Below, one piece after another: positions 22,091-35,957 of a stretch of DNA of 64,000 bases. Positions within the stretch are counted from its first letter, which is position 1. Each line of letters opens with the position of its first letter. Source of the stretch: Petrolisthes cinctipes (lineage: Eukaryota; Arthropoda; Malacostraca; Decapoda; Porcellanidae); the NCBI GenBank assembly GCA_033782935.1, contig JAWQEG010001395.1:1086501-1150500 (forward strand). The letters run 5' to 3'. Made by a program: the position numbers and the translations under genes. Under the pieces are notes generated by a model that saw only the letters and a list, made by a program, of their open reading frames with translations, had not been told where the DNA came from and made no database searches.

Positions 22091-25000
22091 CATGTTTTGG
22101 GCCTGAATTTTGAAAATACTCTAACACGGAGTAGGCATGTACAGATCGCTTCTGGGACCCCAAAATATCGAATTATCGGGTGTTTAGGGCCAGAATTTGA
22201 GATATAAACGGGTACAGAAGATGCATGCACATATCGACTTTTCGGCACCTAAAAGATCGATTTTCAGTATGTTTTTGGCCTGTATTTTGAAAATACTCTA
22301 ACACGGAGTAAGCATGTACAGATACCATCTGGGACCCCTAAATATCGAATTTTCGGGTGTTTTGGGACTGAATTTGAGATATCGACTTTTTGGCATCTAA
22401 AAGATCGATTTTTAGCATGTTTTTAGCCTATATTTTGAAAATATTCTAGCACGGAGTAGGCATGTACAGATTGCTTCTGGGACCCCAAAATATTGAATTT
22501 TCGGGTGTTTTGAGCCTGAATTTGAGATATAAACGGGTACAGAAGATACATGCACATATTGACTTTGGGCACCAAAAATAGCGATTTTCAGCATGTTTTG
22601 GGCCTGAATTTTGAAAATACTCTAACTCGGAGTAGGCATGTACAGATCGCTTCTGGGACCCCAAAATATCGAATTTTCGGGTGTTTAGGGCCAGAATTTG
22701 AGATATAAACGGGTACAGAAGATGCATGCACATATCGACTTTTGGGCACCTAAAAGATCGATTTTCAGTATGTTTTGAGCATGTATTTTGAAAATACTCT
22801 AACACGGAGTAGGCATGTACAGATCGCTTCTGGGACCCCTAAATATCGAATTTTCGGGTGTTTTGGGACTGAATTTGAGATATCGATTTTTTGGCACCTA
22901 AAATGTCGATTTTTAGCATGTTTTTAGCCTATATTTTGAAAATATTCTAGCACTGTTTAGGCATGTACAGATTGCTTCTGGGACCCCAAAATATCGAATT
23001 TTCGGGTGTTTAGGGAAAGAATTTGAGATATAAACGGGTACAGAAGATGCATGCACATATCGACTTTTGGGCACCTAAAATATCGATTTTCAGTATGTTT
23101 TTGGCCTGTATTTTGAAAATACTCTATCACGGAGTAAGCATGTACAGATACCTTCTGGGACTTCTAAATATCGAATTTTCGGGTGTTTTGGGACTGAATT
23201 TGAGATATCGATTTTTTGGCACCTAAAATGTCGATTTTTAGCATGTTTTTAGCCTATATTTTGAAAATATTCTAGCACTGTGTAGGCATGTACAGATTGC
23301 TTCTGGGACCCCAAAATATTGAATTTTCGGGTGTTTTGAGCCTGAATTTGAGATATAAACGGGTACAGAAGATACATGCACATATTGACTTTGGGCATCT
23401 AAAATATCGATTTTCAGCATGTTTTGGGCCTGTATTTTGAAAATACTCTAACACTGAGTAGGCATGTACAGATTGCTTCTGGGACCCCAAAATATTGATT
23501 TTTCGGATGTTTTGAGCCTGAATTTGAGATATAAACGGGTACTGAAGATGCATGCACATATCGACTTTTGTGCACCTAAAAGATCGATTTTCAGTATGTT
23601 TTGAGCATGTATTTTGAAAATACTCTAACACGGAGTAGGCATGTACACATACCTTCTGGGACCTCTAAATATCGAATTTTCGGGTGTTTTGGGACTGAAT
23701 TTGAGATATCGATTTTTTGGCACCTAAAATGTCGATTTTTAGGATGTTTTTAGCCTATATTTTGAAAATATTCTAGCACTGTGTAGGCACGTACAGATTG
23801 CTTCTGGGACCCCAAAATATTGAATTTTCGGGTGTTTTGAGCCTGAATTTGAGATATAAACGGGTACAGAAGATACATGCACATATTGACTTTGGGCATC
23901 TAAAATATCGATTTTCAGCATGTTTTGGGCCTGTATTTTGAAAATACTCTAACACTGAGTAGGCATGTACAGATTGCTTCTGGGACCCCAAAATATTGAA
24001 TTTTCGGGTGTTTTGAGCCTGAATTTGAGATATAAACGGGTACTGAAGATGCATGCACATATCGAATTTTGTGCACCTAAAAGATCGATTTTCAGTATGT
24101 TTTGAGCATGTATTTTGAAAATACTCTAACACGGAGTAGGCATGTACAGATCGCTTCTGGGACCCCTAAATATCGAATTTTCGGGTGTTTTGAGCCTGAA
24201 TTTTAGATATAAACGGGTACTGAAGATGCATGCACATATCGACTTTTGTGCACCTAAAAGATCGATTTTCTGTATGTTTTGAGCATGTATTTTGAAAATA
24301 CTCTAACACGGAATAGGCATGTACAGATCGCTTCTGGGACCCCTAAATATCGAATTTTCGGGTGTTTTGGGACTGAATTTGAGATATCGACTTTTTGGCA
24401 CCTAAAAGATCGATTTTTAGCATGTTTTTAGTCTATATTTTGAAAATATTCTAGCACTGAGTAGGCATGTACAGATTGCTTCTGGGACCCCAAAATATTG
24501 AATTTTCGGGTGTTTTGAGCCTGAATTTGAGATATAAACGGGTACAGAAGATACATGCACATATTGACTTTGGGCACCAAAAATATCGATTTTCAGCATG
24601 TTTTGGGCCTGAATTTTGAAAATACTCTAACACGGAGTAGGCATGTACAGATCGCTTCTGGGACCCCAAAATATCGAATTTTCGGGTGTTTAGGGCCAGA
24701 ATTTGAGATATAAACGGGTACAGAAGATGCATGCACATATCGACTTTTGGGCACCTAAAAGATCGATTTTCAGTATGTTTTTGGCCTGTATTTTGAAAAT
24801 ACTCTAACACGGAGTAAGCATGTACAGATACCTTCTGGGACCTCTAAATATCGAATTTTCGGGTGTTTTGGGACTGAATTTGAGATATCGATTTTTTGGC
24901 ACCTAAAATGTCGATTTTTAGCATGTTTTTAGCCTATATTTTGAAAATATTCTAGCACTGTGTAGGCATGTACAGATTGCTTCTGGGACCCCAAAATATT

Positions 25001-25197
25001 GAATTTTCGGGTGTTTTGAGCCTGAATTTGAGATATAAACGGGTACAGAAGATACATGCACATATTGACTTTGGGCATCTAAAATATCGATTTTCAGCAT
25101 GTTTTGGGCCTGTATTTTGAAAATACTCTAACACTGAGTAGGCATGTACAGATTGCTTCTGGGACCCCAAAATATTGAATTTTCGGGTGTTTTGAGC
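22091..25197 (+). repeat. Right part of X: trimers, 325-bp dimer and 678-bp unit
   Basis: Landmarks at 22412, 22913, 23238, 23739, 24417 and 24918. All recur at an offset of 7,680 in Y (30092 to 32598). Markers are 'tgtttagggaaagaatt' (22,913 block), 'tactctatcacgg' and 'gatttttaggatg' (23,739). Confidence 0.88.
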
Positions 25198-25374
25198 CTG
25201 AATTTGAGATATAAACGGGTACTGAAGATGCATGCACATATCGACTTTTGTGCACCTAAAAGATCGATTTTCAGTATGTTTTGAGCATGTATTTTGAAAA
25301 TATTCTAGCACTGAGTAGGCATGTACAGATTGCTTCTGGGACCCCAAAATATTGAATTTTCGGGTGTTTTGAGC
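25198..25374 (+). repeat. Hybrid monomer M2/M3 (177 bp) at the X/Y seam
   Basis: The left part is alpha M2 ('ttgtgcacc', 'tgagcatgtattttg'). At 'gaaaata' it turns into M3 ('ttctagcactgagtagg'). Y has no such hybrid at the matching place near 32,950 and continues as M2 with 'ctctaacacgg'. It may be the junction left by the duplication that made X and Y. Confidence 0.83.
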
Positions 25375-25772
25375 CTGAATTTGAGATATAAACGGGTACA
25401 GAAGATACATGCACATATTGACTTTGGGCACCAAAAATATCGATTTTCAGCATGTTTTGGGCCTGAATTTTGAAAATACTCTAACACGGAGTAGGCATGT
25501 ACAGATCGCTTCTGGGACCCCAAAATATCGAATTTTCGGGTGTTTAGGGCCAGAATTTTAGATATAAACGGGTACAGAAGATGCATGCACATATCGACTT
25601 TTGGGCACCTAAAAGATCGATTTTCAGTATGTTTTTGGCCTGTATTTTGAAAATACTCTAACACGGAGTAAGCATGTACAGATACCTTCTGGGACCTCTA
25701 AATATCGAATTTTCGGGTGTTTTGGGACTGAATTTGAGATATCGATTTTTTGGCACCCAAAAATGTCGATTT

Positions 25773-28700
25773 TTAGCATGTTTTTAGCCTATATTTTGAA
25801 AATATTCTAGCACTGTGTAGGCATGTACAGATTGCTTCTGGGACCCCAAAATATTGAATTTTCTGGTGTTTTGAGCCTGAATTTGAGAAATAAACGGGTA
25901 CAGAAGATACATGCACATATTGACTTTGGGCATCTAAAATATCGATTTTCAGCATATTTTGGGCCTGCATTTTGAAAATACTCTAACACTGAGTAGGCAT
26001 GTACAGATTGCTTCTGGGACCTCAAAATATTGAATTTTCGGGTGTTTTGAGCCTGAATTTGAGCTATAAACGGGTACTGAAGATGCATACACATATCGAC
26101 TTTTGTGCACCTAAAAGATCGATTTTCAGTATGTTTTGAGCATGTATTTTGAAAATACTCTGACACGGAGTAGGCATGTACAGATCGCTTCTGGGACCCC
26201 TAAATATCGAATTTTCGGGTGTTTTGGGACTGAATTTGAGATATCGATTTCTTGGCACCTAAAATGTCGATTTTTAGCATATTTTTATCCTTTATTTTGA
26301 AAATATTCTAGCACTGAGTGCCTAGGCATGTACAGATTGCTTCTGGGACCCCAAAATATTGAATTTTCGGGTGTTTTGAGCCTGAATTTGAGATATAAAC
26401 GGGTACAGAAGATACATGCACATATTGATTTTGGGCACCAAAAATATCGATTTTCAGCATGTTTTGGGCCTGAATTTTGAAAATACTCTAACACGGAGTA
26501 GGCATGTACAGATCGCTTCTGGGACCCCAAAATATCGAATTTTCGGGTGTTTAGGGCCAGAATTTGAGATATAAACGGGTACAGAAGATGCATGCACATA
26601 TCGACTTTTGGGCACCTAAAAGATCGATTTTCAGTATGTTTTTGGCCTGTATTTTGAAAATACTCTAACACGGAGTAGGCATGTACACATACCTTCTGGG
26701 ACCTCTAAATATCGAATTTTCGGGTGTTTTGGGACTGAATTTGAGATATCGATTTTTTGGCACCTAAAATGTCGATTTTTAGCATGTTTTTAGCCTATAT
26801 TTTGAAAATATTCTAGCACTGTGTAGGCATGTACAGATTGCTTCTGGGACCCCAAAATATTGAATTTTCGGGTGTTTTGAGCCTGAATTTGAGATATAAA
26901 CGGGTACAGAAGAAACATGCACATATTGACTTTGGGCATCTAAAATATCGATTTTCAGCATGTTTTGGGCCTGTATTTTGAAAATACTCTAACACTGAGT
27001 AGGCATGTACAGATTGCTTCTGGGACCCCAAAATATTGAATTTTCGGGTGTTTTGAGCCTGAATTTGAGATATAAACGGGTACTGAAGATGCATGCACAT
27101 ATCGACTTTTGTGCACCTAAAAGATCGATTTTCAGTATGTTTTGAGCATGTATTTTGAAAATACTCTAACACGAAATAGGCATGTACAGATCGCTTCTGG
27201 CACCCCTAAATATCGAATTTTCGGGTGTTTTGAGCCTGAATTTGAGCTATAAACGGGTACTGAAGATGCATACACATATCGACTTTTGTGCACCTAAAAG
27301 ATCGATTTTTAGTATGTTTTGAGAATGTATTTTGAAAATGCTCTGACACGGAGTAGGCATGTACAGATACCTTCTGGGACCCCTAAATATCGAATTTTTG
27401 GGTGTTTTGGGACTGAATTTGAGATATCGACTTTTTGGCACCTAAAAGATCGATTTTCAGTATGTTTTGAGCATGTATTTTGAAAATACTCTAACACGGA
27501 GTAGGCATGTACAGATCGCTTCTGGGACCCCTAAATATCGAATTTTCGGGTGTTTTGGGACTGAATTTGTGATATCGATTTTTTGGCACCTAAAATGTCG
27601 ATTTTTAGCATGTTTTTAGCCTATATTTTGAAAATATTCTAGCACTGTGTAGGCATGTACAGATTGCTTCTGGGACCCCAAAATATCGAATTTTCGGGTG
27701 TTTAGGGCCAGAATTTGAGATATAAACGGGTACAGAAGATGCATGCACATATCGACTTTTGGGCACCTAAAAGATCGATTTTCAGTATGTTTTTGGCCTG
27801 TATTTTGAAAATACTCTATCACGGAGTAAGCATGTACACATACCTTCTGGGACTTCTAAATATCGAATTTTCGGGTGTTTTGGGACTGAATTTGAGATAT
27901 CGATTTTTTGGCACCTAAAATGTCGATTTTTAGCATGTTTTTAGCCTATATTTTGAAAATATTCTAGCACTGTGTAGGCATGTACAGATTGCTTTTGGGA
28001 CCCCAAAATATTGAATTTTCGGGTGTTTTGAGCCTGAATTTGAGATATAAACGGGTACAGAAGATACATGCACATATTGACTTTGGGCATCTAAAATATC
28101 GATTTTCAGCATGTTTTGGGACTGTATTTTGAAAATACTCTAACACTGAGTAGCCATGTACAGATTGCTTCTGGGAACCCAAAATATTGAATTTTCGGGT
28201 GTTTTGAGCCTGAATTTGAGATATAAACGGGTACTGAAGATGCATGCATATATCGACTTTTGTGCACCTAAAAGATCGATTTTCAGTATGTTTTGAGCAT
28301 GTATTTTGAAAATACTCTAACACGGAGTAGGCATGTACATATCGCTTCTGGAACCCCAAAATATCGAATTTTCGGGTGTTTAGGGCCAGAATTTGAGATA
28401 TAAACGGGTACAGAAGATGCATGCACATATCGACTTTTGGGCACCTAAAAGATCGATTTTCAGTATGTTTTTGGCCTGTATTTTGAAAATACTGTAACAC
28501 GGAGTAGGCATGTACACATACCTTCTGGGACCTCTAAATATCGAATTTTCGGGTGTTTTGGGACTGAATTTGAGATATCGATTTTTTGGCACCTAAAATG
28601 TCGATTTTTAGCATGTTTTTAGCCTATATTTTGAAAATATTCTATCACTGTGTAGGCACGTACAGATTGCTTCTGGGACCCCAAAATATTGAATTTTCGG

Positions 28701-31700
28701 GTGTTTTGAGCCTGAATTTGAGATATAAACGGGTACAGAAGATACATGCACATATTGACTTTGGGCATCTAAAATATCGATTTTCAGCATGTTTTGGGCC
28801 TGTATTTTGAAAATACTCTAACACTGAGTAGGCATGCTTCTGGGACCCCAAAATATTGAATTTTCGGGTGTTTTGAGCCTGAATTTGAGATATAAACGGG
28901 TACTGAAGATGCATGCACATATAGACTTTTGTGCACCTAAAAGATCGATTTTCAGTATGTTTTGAGCATGTATTTTGAAAATACTCTAACACGGAGTAGG
29001 CATGTACAGATCGCTTCTGGGACCCCTAAATATCGAATTTTCGGGTGTTTTGGGACTGAATTTGAGATATCGACTTTTTGGCACCTAAAAGATCGATTTT
29101 TAGCATGTTTTTAGCCTATATTTTGAAAATATGCTAGCACTGTACAGATTGCTTCTGGGACCCCAAAATATTGAATTTTCGGGTGTTTTGAGCCTGAATT
29201 CGAGATATAAACGGGTACAGAAGATACATGCACATATTGACTTTGGGCACCAAAAATATCGATTTTCAGCATGTTTTGGGCCTGAATTTTGAAAATACTC
29301 TAACACGGAGTAGGCATGTACAGATCGCTTCTGGGACCCCAAAATATCGAATTTTCGGGTGTTTAGGGCCAGAATTTGAGATATAAACGGGTACAAAAGA
29401 TGCATGCACATATCGACTTTTCGGCACTTAAAAGATCGATTTTCAGTATGTTTTTGGCCTGTATTTTGAAAATACTCTAACACGGAGTAAGCATGTACAG
29501 ATACCATCTGGGACCTCTAAATATCGAATTTTCGGGTGTTTTGGGACTGAATTTGAGATATCGATTTTTGGCACCCAAAAATGTCGATTTTTAGCATGTT
29601 TTTAGCCTATATTTTGAAAATATTCTAGCACTGTGTAGGCATGTACAGATTGCTTCTGGGACCCCAAAATATTGAATTTTCGGGTGTTTTGAGCCTGAAT
29701 TTGAGATATAAACGGGTACAGAAGATACATGCACATATTGACTTTGGGCATCTAAAATATCGATTTTCAGCATGTTTTGGGCCTGCATTTTGAAAATACT
29801 CTAACACTGAGTAGGCATGTACAGATTGCTTCTGGGACCCCAAAATATTGAATTTTCGGGTGTTTTGAGCCTGAATTTGAGCTATAAACGGGTACTGAAG
29901 ATGCATACACATATCGACTTTTGTGCACCTAAAAGATCGATTTTCAGTATGTTTTGAGCATGTATTTTGAAAATACTCTGACACGGAGTAGGCATGTACA
30001 GATACCTTCTGGGACCCCTAAATATCGAATTCTCGGGTGTTTTGGGACTGAATTTGAGATATCGACTTTTTGGCACCTAAAAGATCGATTTTTAGCATGT
30101 TTTTAGCCTATATTTTGAAAATATTCTAGCACGGAGTAAGCATGTACAGATTGCTTCTGGGACCCCAAAATATTGAATTTTCGGGTGTTTTGAGCCTGAA
30201 TTTGAGATATAAACGGGTACAGAAGATACATGCACATATTGACTTTGGGCACCAAAAATAGCGATTTTCAGCATGTTTTGGGCCTGAATTTTGAAAATAC
30301 TCTAACTCGGAGTAGGCATGTACAGATCGCTTCTGGGACCCCAAAATATCGAATTTTCGGGTGTTTAGGGCCAGAATTTGAGATATAAACGGGTACAGAA
30401 GATGCATGCACATATCGACTTTTGGGCACCTAAAAGATCGATTTTCAGTATGTTTTGAGCATGTATTTTGAAAATACTCTAACACGGAGTAGGCATGTAC
30501 AGATCGCTTCTGGGACCCCTAAATATCGAATTTTCGGGTGTTTTGGGACTGAATTTGAGATATCGATTTTTTGGCACCTAAAATGTCGATTTTTAGCATG
30601 TTTTTAGCCTATATTTTGAAAATATTCTAGCACTGTGTAGGCATGTACAGATTGCTTCTGGGACCCCAAAATATCGAATTTTCGGGTGTTTAGGGCCAGA
30701 ATTTGAGATATAAACGGGTACAGAAGATGCATGCACATATCGACTTTTGGGCACCTAAAAGATCGATTTTCAGTATGTTTTTGGCCTGTATTTTGAAAAT
30801 ACTCTATCACGGAGTAAGCATGTACAGATACCTTCTGGGACTTCTAAATATCGAATTTTCGGGTGTTTTGGGACTGAATTTGAGATATCGATTTTTTGGC
30901 ACCTAAAATGTCGATTTTTAGCATGTTTTTAGCCTATATTTTGAAAATATTCTAGCACTGTGTAGGCATGTACAGATTGCTTCTGGGACCCCAAAATATT
31001 GAATTTTCGGGTGTTTTGAGCCTGAATTTGAGATATAAACGGGTACAGAAGATACATGCACATATTGACTTTGGGCATCTAAAATATCGATTTTCAGCAT
31101 GTTTTGGGCCTGTATTTTGAAAATACTCTAACACTGAGTAGGCATGTACAGATTGCTTCTGGGACCCCAAAATATTGAATTTTCGGGTGTTTTGAGCCTG
31201 AATTTGAGATATAAACGGGTACTGAAGATGCATGCACATATCGACTTTTGTGCACCTAAAAGATCGATTTTCAGTATGTTTTGAGCATGTATTTTGAAAA
31301 TACTCTAACACGGAGTAGGCATGTACATATACCTTCTGGGACCTCTAAATATCGAATTTTCGGGTGTTTTGGGACTGAATTTGAGATATCGATTTTTTGG
31401 CACCTAAAATGTCGATTTTTAGGATGTTTTTAGCCTATATTTTGAAAATATTCTAGCACTGTGTAGGCACGTACAGATTGCTTCTGGGACCCCAAAATAT
31501 TGAATTTTCGGGTGTTTTGAGCCTGAATTTGAGATATAAACGGGTACAGAAGATACATGCACATATTGACTTTGGGCATCTAAAATATCGATTTTCAGCA
31601 TGTTTTGGGCCTGTATTTTGAAAATACTCTAACACTGAGTAGGCATGTACAGATTGCTTCTGGGACCCCAAAATATTGAATTTTCGGGTGTTTTGAGCCT

Positions 31701-32597
31701 GAATTTGAGATATAAACGGGTACTGAAGATGCATGCACATATCGACTTTTGTGCACCTAAAAGATCGATTTTCAGTATGTTTTGAGCATGTATTTTGAAA
31801 ATACTCTAACACGGAGTAGGCATGTACAGATCGCTTCTGGGACCCCAAAATATCGAATTTTCGGGTGTTTTGAGCCTGAATTTGAGATATAAACGGGTAC
31901 TGAAGATGCATGCACATATCGACTTTTGTGCACCTAAAAGATCGATTTTCAGTATGTTTTGAGCATGTATTTTGAAAATACTCTAACACGGAGTAGGCAT
32001 GTACAGATCGCTTCTGGGACCCCTAAATATCGAATTTGCGGGTGTTTTGGGACTGAATTTGAGATATCGACTTTTTGGCACCTAAAAGATCGATTTTTAG
32101 CATGTTTTTAGTCTATATTTTGAAAATATTCTAGCACTGAGTAGGCATGTACAGATTGCTTCTGGGACCCCAAAATATTGATTTTTCGAGTGTTTTGAGC
32201 CTGAATTTGAGATATAAACGGGTACAGAAGATACATGCACATATTGACTTTGGGCACCAAAAATATCGATTTTCAGCATGTTTTGGGCCTGAATTTTGAA
32301 AATACTCTAACACGGAATAGGCATGTACAGATCGCTTCTGGGACCCCAAAATATCGAATTTTCGGGTGTTTAGGGCCAGAATTTGAGATATAAACGGGTA
32401 CAGAAGATGCATGCACATATCGACTTTTGGGCACCTAAAAGATCGATTTTCAGTATGTTTTTGGCCTGTATTTTGAAAATACTCTAACACGGAGTAAGCA
32501 TGTACAGATACCTTCTGGGACCTCTAAATATCGAATTTTCGGGTGTTTTGGGACTGAATTTGAGATATCGATTTTTTGGCACCTAAAATGTCGATTT
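25773..32597 (+). repeat. Super-unit Y (tandem copy of X without the 4,151-bp insert)
   Basis: Landmarks at 25773, 26779, 27930, 28608, 29100, 29591, 30092, 30918, 31419 and 32097. The left part copies 14.4-17.9 kb, the right part 21.9-24.9 kb. One extra 501-bp trimer (29,591-30,091) is present. Small private changes are a 9-11-bp loss at 28,83x ('taggcatgcttctggg') and 'gggacctcaaaatattg', shared with 14,68x. Homology to X continues to about 32,950. Confidence 0.88.
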
Positions 32598-34277
32598 TTA
32601 GCATGTTTTTAGCCTATATTTTGAAAATATTCTAGCACTGTGTAGGCATGTACAGATTGCTTCTGGGACCCCAAAATATTGAATTTTCGGGTGTTTTGAG
32701 CCTGAATTTGAGATATAAACGGGTACAGAAGATACATGCACATATTGACTTTGGGCATCTAAAATATCGATTTTCAGCATGTTTTGGGCCTGTATTTTGA
32801 AAATACTCTAACACTGAGTAGGCATGTACAGATTGCTTCTGGGACCCCAAAATATTGAATTTTCGGGTGTTTTGAGCCTGAATTTGAGATATAAACAGGT
32901 ACTGAAGATGCATGCACATATCGACTTTTGTGCACCTAAAAGATCGATTTTCAGTATGTTTTGAGCATGTATTTTGAAAATACTCTAACACGGAGTAGGC
33001 ATGTACATATCGCTTCTGGAACCCCAAAATATCGAATTTTCGGGTGTTTAGGGCCAGAATTTGAGATATAAACGGGTACAGAAGATGCATGCACATATCG
33101 AATTTTGGGCACCTAAAAGATCGATTTTCAGTATGTTTTTGGCCTGTATTTTGAAAATACTCTAACACGGAGTAGGTATGTACACATACCTTCTGGGACC
33201 TCTAAATATCGAATTTTCGTGTGTTTTGGGACTGAATTTGAGATATCGATTTTTTGGCACCTAAAATGTCGATTTTTAGCATGTTTTTAGCCTATATTTT
33301 GAAAATATTCTAGCACTGTGTAGGCACGTACAGATTGCTTCTGGGACCCCAAAATATTGAATTTTCGGGTGTTTTGAGCCTGAATTTGAGATATAAACGG
33401 GTACAGAAGATACATGCACATATTGACTTTGGGCATCTAAAATATCGATTTTCAACATGTTTTGGGCCTGCATTTTGAAAATACTCTAACACTGAGTAGG
33501 CATGTACAGATTGCTTCTGGGACCCCAAAATATTGAATTTTCGGGTGTTTTGAGCCTGAATTTGAGCTATAAACGGGTACTGAAGATGCATACACATATC
33601 GACTTTTGTGCACCTAAAAGATCGATTTTCAGTATGTTTTGAGCATGTATTTTGAAAATACTCTGACACGGAGTAGGCATGTACAGATACCTTCTGGGAC
33701 CCCTAAATATCGAGTTTTCGGGGGTTTTGGGACTGAATTTGAGATATCGACTTTTTGGCACCTAAAAGATCGATTTTTAGCATGTTTTTAGCCTATATTT
33801 TGAAAATATTCTAGCACGGAGTAGGCATGTACAGATTGCTTCTGGGACCCCAAAATATTGAATTTTCGGGTGTTTTGAGCCTGAATTTGAGATATAAACG
33901 GGTACAGAAGATACATGCACATATTGACTTTGGGCACCAAAAATATCGATTTTCAGCATGTTTTGGGCCTGAATTTTGAAAATACTCTAACACGGAGTAG
34001 GTATGTACAGATCGCTTCTGGGACCCCAAAATATCGAATTTTCGGGTGTTTAGGGCCAGAATTTGAGATATAAACGGGTACAGAAGATGCATGCACATAT
34101 CGACTTTTGGGCACCTAAAAGATCGATTTTCAGTATGTTTTTGGCCTGTATTTTGAAAATACTCTAACACGGAGTAAGCATGTACAGATACCTTCTGGGA
34201 CCTCTAAATATCGAATTTTCAGGTGTTTTGGGACTGAATTTGAGATATCGATTTTTTGGCACCTAAAATGTCGATTT
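32598..34277 (+). repeat. 1,680-bp HOR, copy 1
   Basis: 678 + 501 + 501, with landmarks at 32598, 33276 and 33777. Private markers are 'ataaacaggtactg', 'atatcgaattttgggcacc', 'gaattttcgtgtg', 'ttttcaacatgttttggg' and 'cgggggttttggg'. This copy alone has 'atcgagttttcgg' near 33,712 and 'gtaggtatgtac'. Confidence 0.92.
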
Positions 34278-35957
34278 TTAGCATGTTTTTAGCCTATATT
34301 TTGAAAATATTCTAGCACTGTGTAGGCATGTACAGATTGCTTCTGGGACCCCAAAATATTGAATTTTCGGGTGTTTTGAGCCTGAATTTGAGATATAAAC
34401 GGGTACAGAAGATACATGCACATATTGACTTTGGGCATCTAAAATATCGATTTTCAGCATGTTTTGGGCCTGTATTTTGAAAATACTCTAACACTGAGTA
34501 GGCATGTACAGATTGCTTCTGGGACCCCAAAATATTGAATTTTCGGGTGTTTTGAGCCTGAATTTGAGATATAAACAGGTACTGAAGATGCATGCACATA
34601 TCGACTTTTGTGCACCTAAAAGATCGATTTTCAGTATGTTTTGAGCATGTATTTTGAAAATACTCTAACACGGAGTAGGCATGTACATATCGCTTCTGGA
34701 ACCCCAAAATATCGAATTTTCGGGTGTTTAGGGCCAGAATTTGAGATATAAACGGGTACAGAAGATGCATGCACATATCGAATTTTGGGCACCTAAAAGA
34801 TCGATTTTCAGTATGTTTTTGGCCTGTATTTTGAAAATACTCTAACACGGAGTAGGCATGTACACATACCTTCTGGGACCTCTAAATATCGAATTTTCGT
34901 GTGTTTTGGGACTGAATTTGAGATATCGATTTTTTGGCACCTAAAATGTCGATTTTTAGCATGTTTTTAGCCTATATTTTGAAAATATTCTAGCACTGTG
35001 TAGGCACGTACAGATTGCTTCTGGGACCCCAAAATATTGAATTTTCGGGTGTTTTGAGCCTGAATTTGAGATATAAACGGGTACAGAAGATACATGCACA
35101 TATTGACTTTGGGCATCTAAAATATCGATTTTCAACATGTTTTGGGCCTGCATTTTGAAAATACTCTAACACTGAGTAGGCATGTACAGATTGCTTCTGG
35201 GACCCCAAAATATTGAATTTTCGGGTGTTTTGAGCCTGAATTTGAGCTATAAACGGGTACTGAAGATGCATACACATATCGACTTTTGTGCACCTAAAAG
35301 ATCGATTTTCAGTATGTTTTGAGCATGTATTTTGAAAATACTCTGACACGGAGTAGGCATGTACAGATACCTTCTGGGACCCCTAAATATCGAATTTTCG
35401 GGGGTTTTGGGACTGAATTTGAGATATCGACTTTTTGGCACCTAAAAGATCGATTTTTAGCATGTTTTTAGCCTATATTTTGAAAATATTCTAGCATGGA
35501 GTAGGCATGTACAGATTGCTTCTGGGACCCCAAAATATTGAATTTTCGGGTGTTTTGAGCCTGAATTTGAGATATAAACGGGTACAGAAGATACATGCAC
35601 ATATTGACTTTGGGCACCAAAAATATCGATTTTCAGCATGTTTTGGGCCTGAATTTTGAAAATACTCTAACACGGAGTAGGCATGTACAGATCGCTTCTG
35701 GGACCCCAAAATATCGAATTTTCGGGTGTTTAGGGCCAGAATTTGAGATATAAACGGGTACAGAAGATGCATGCACATATCGACTTTTGGGCACCTAAAA
35801 GATCGATTTTCAGTATGTTTTTGGCCTGTATTTTGAAAATACTCTAACACGGAGTAAGCATGTACAGATACCTTCTGGGACCTCTAAATATCGAATTTTC
35901 GGGTGTTTTGGGACTGAATTTGAGATATCGATTTTTTGGCACCTAAAATGTCGATTT
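34278..35957 (+). repeat. 1,680-bp HOR, copy 2
   Basis: Exact 1,680-bp offset from copy 1, with landmarks at 34278, 34956 and 35457. It keeps 'ataaacaggtactg', which is restored to 'aaacgggtactg' in copy 3. A private change is 'ctagcatggagtagg' near 35,494. Confidence 0.93.

Larger units (their letters stand above)
14433..25772 (+). repeat. Super-unit X (11,340 bp)
   Basis: First of two tandem large units. Landmarks at 14433, 14934, 15439, 16265, 16591, 17269 and 17770 recur at 25773 and onward with an offset of 11,340 (11,330-11,339 later). From 21,921 and 22,412 the match to Y continues with offsets of 7,179 and 7,680. The difference is explained by a 4,151-bp internal duplication present only in X and a 501-bp trimer present only in Y. 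Confidence 0.88.
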
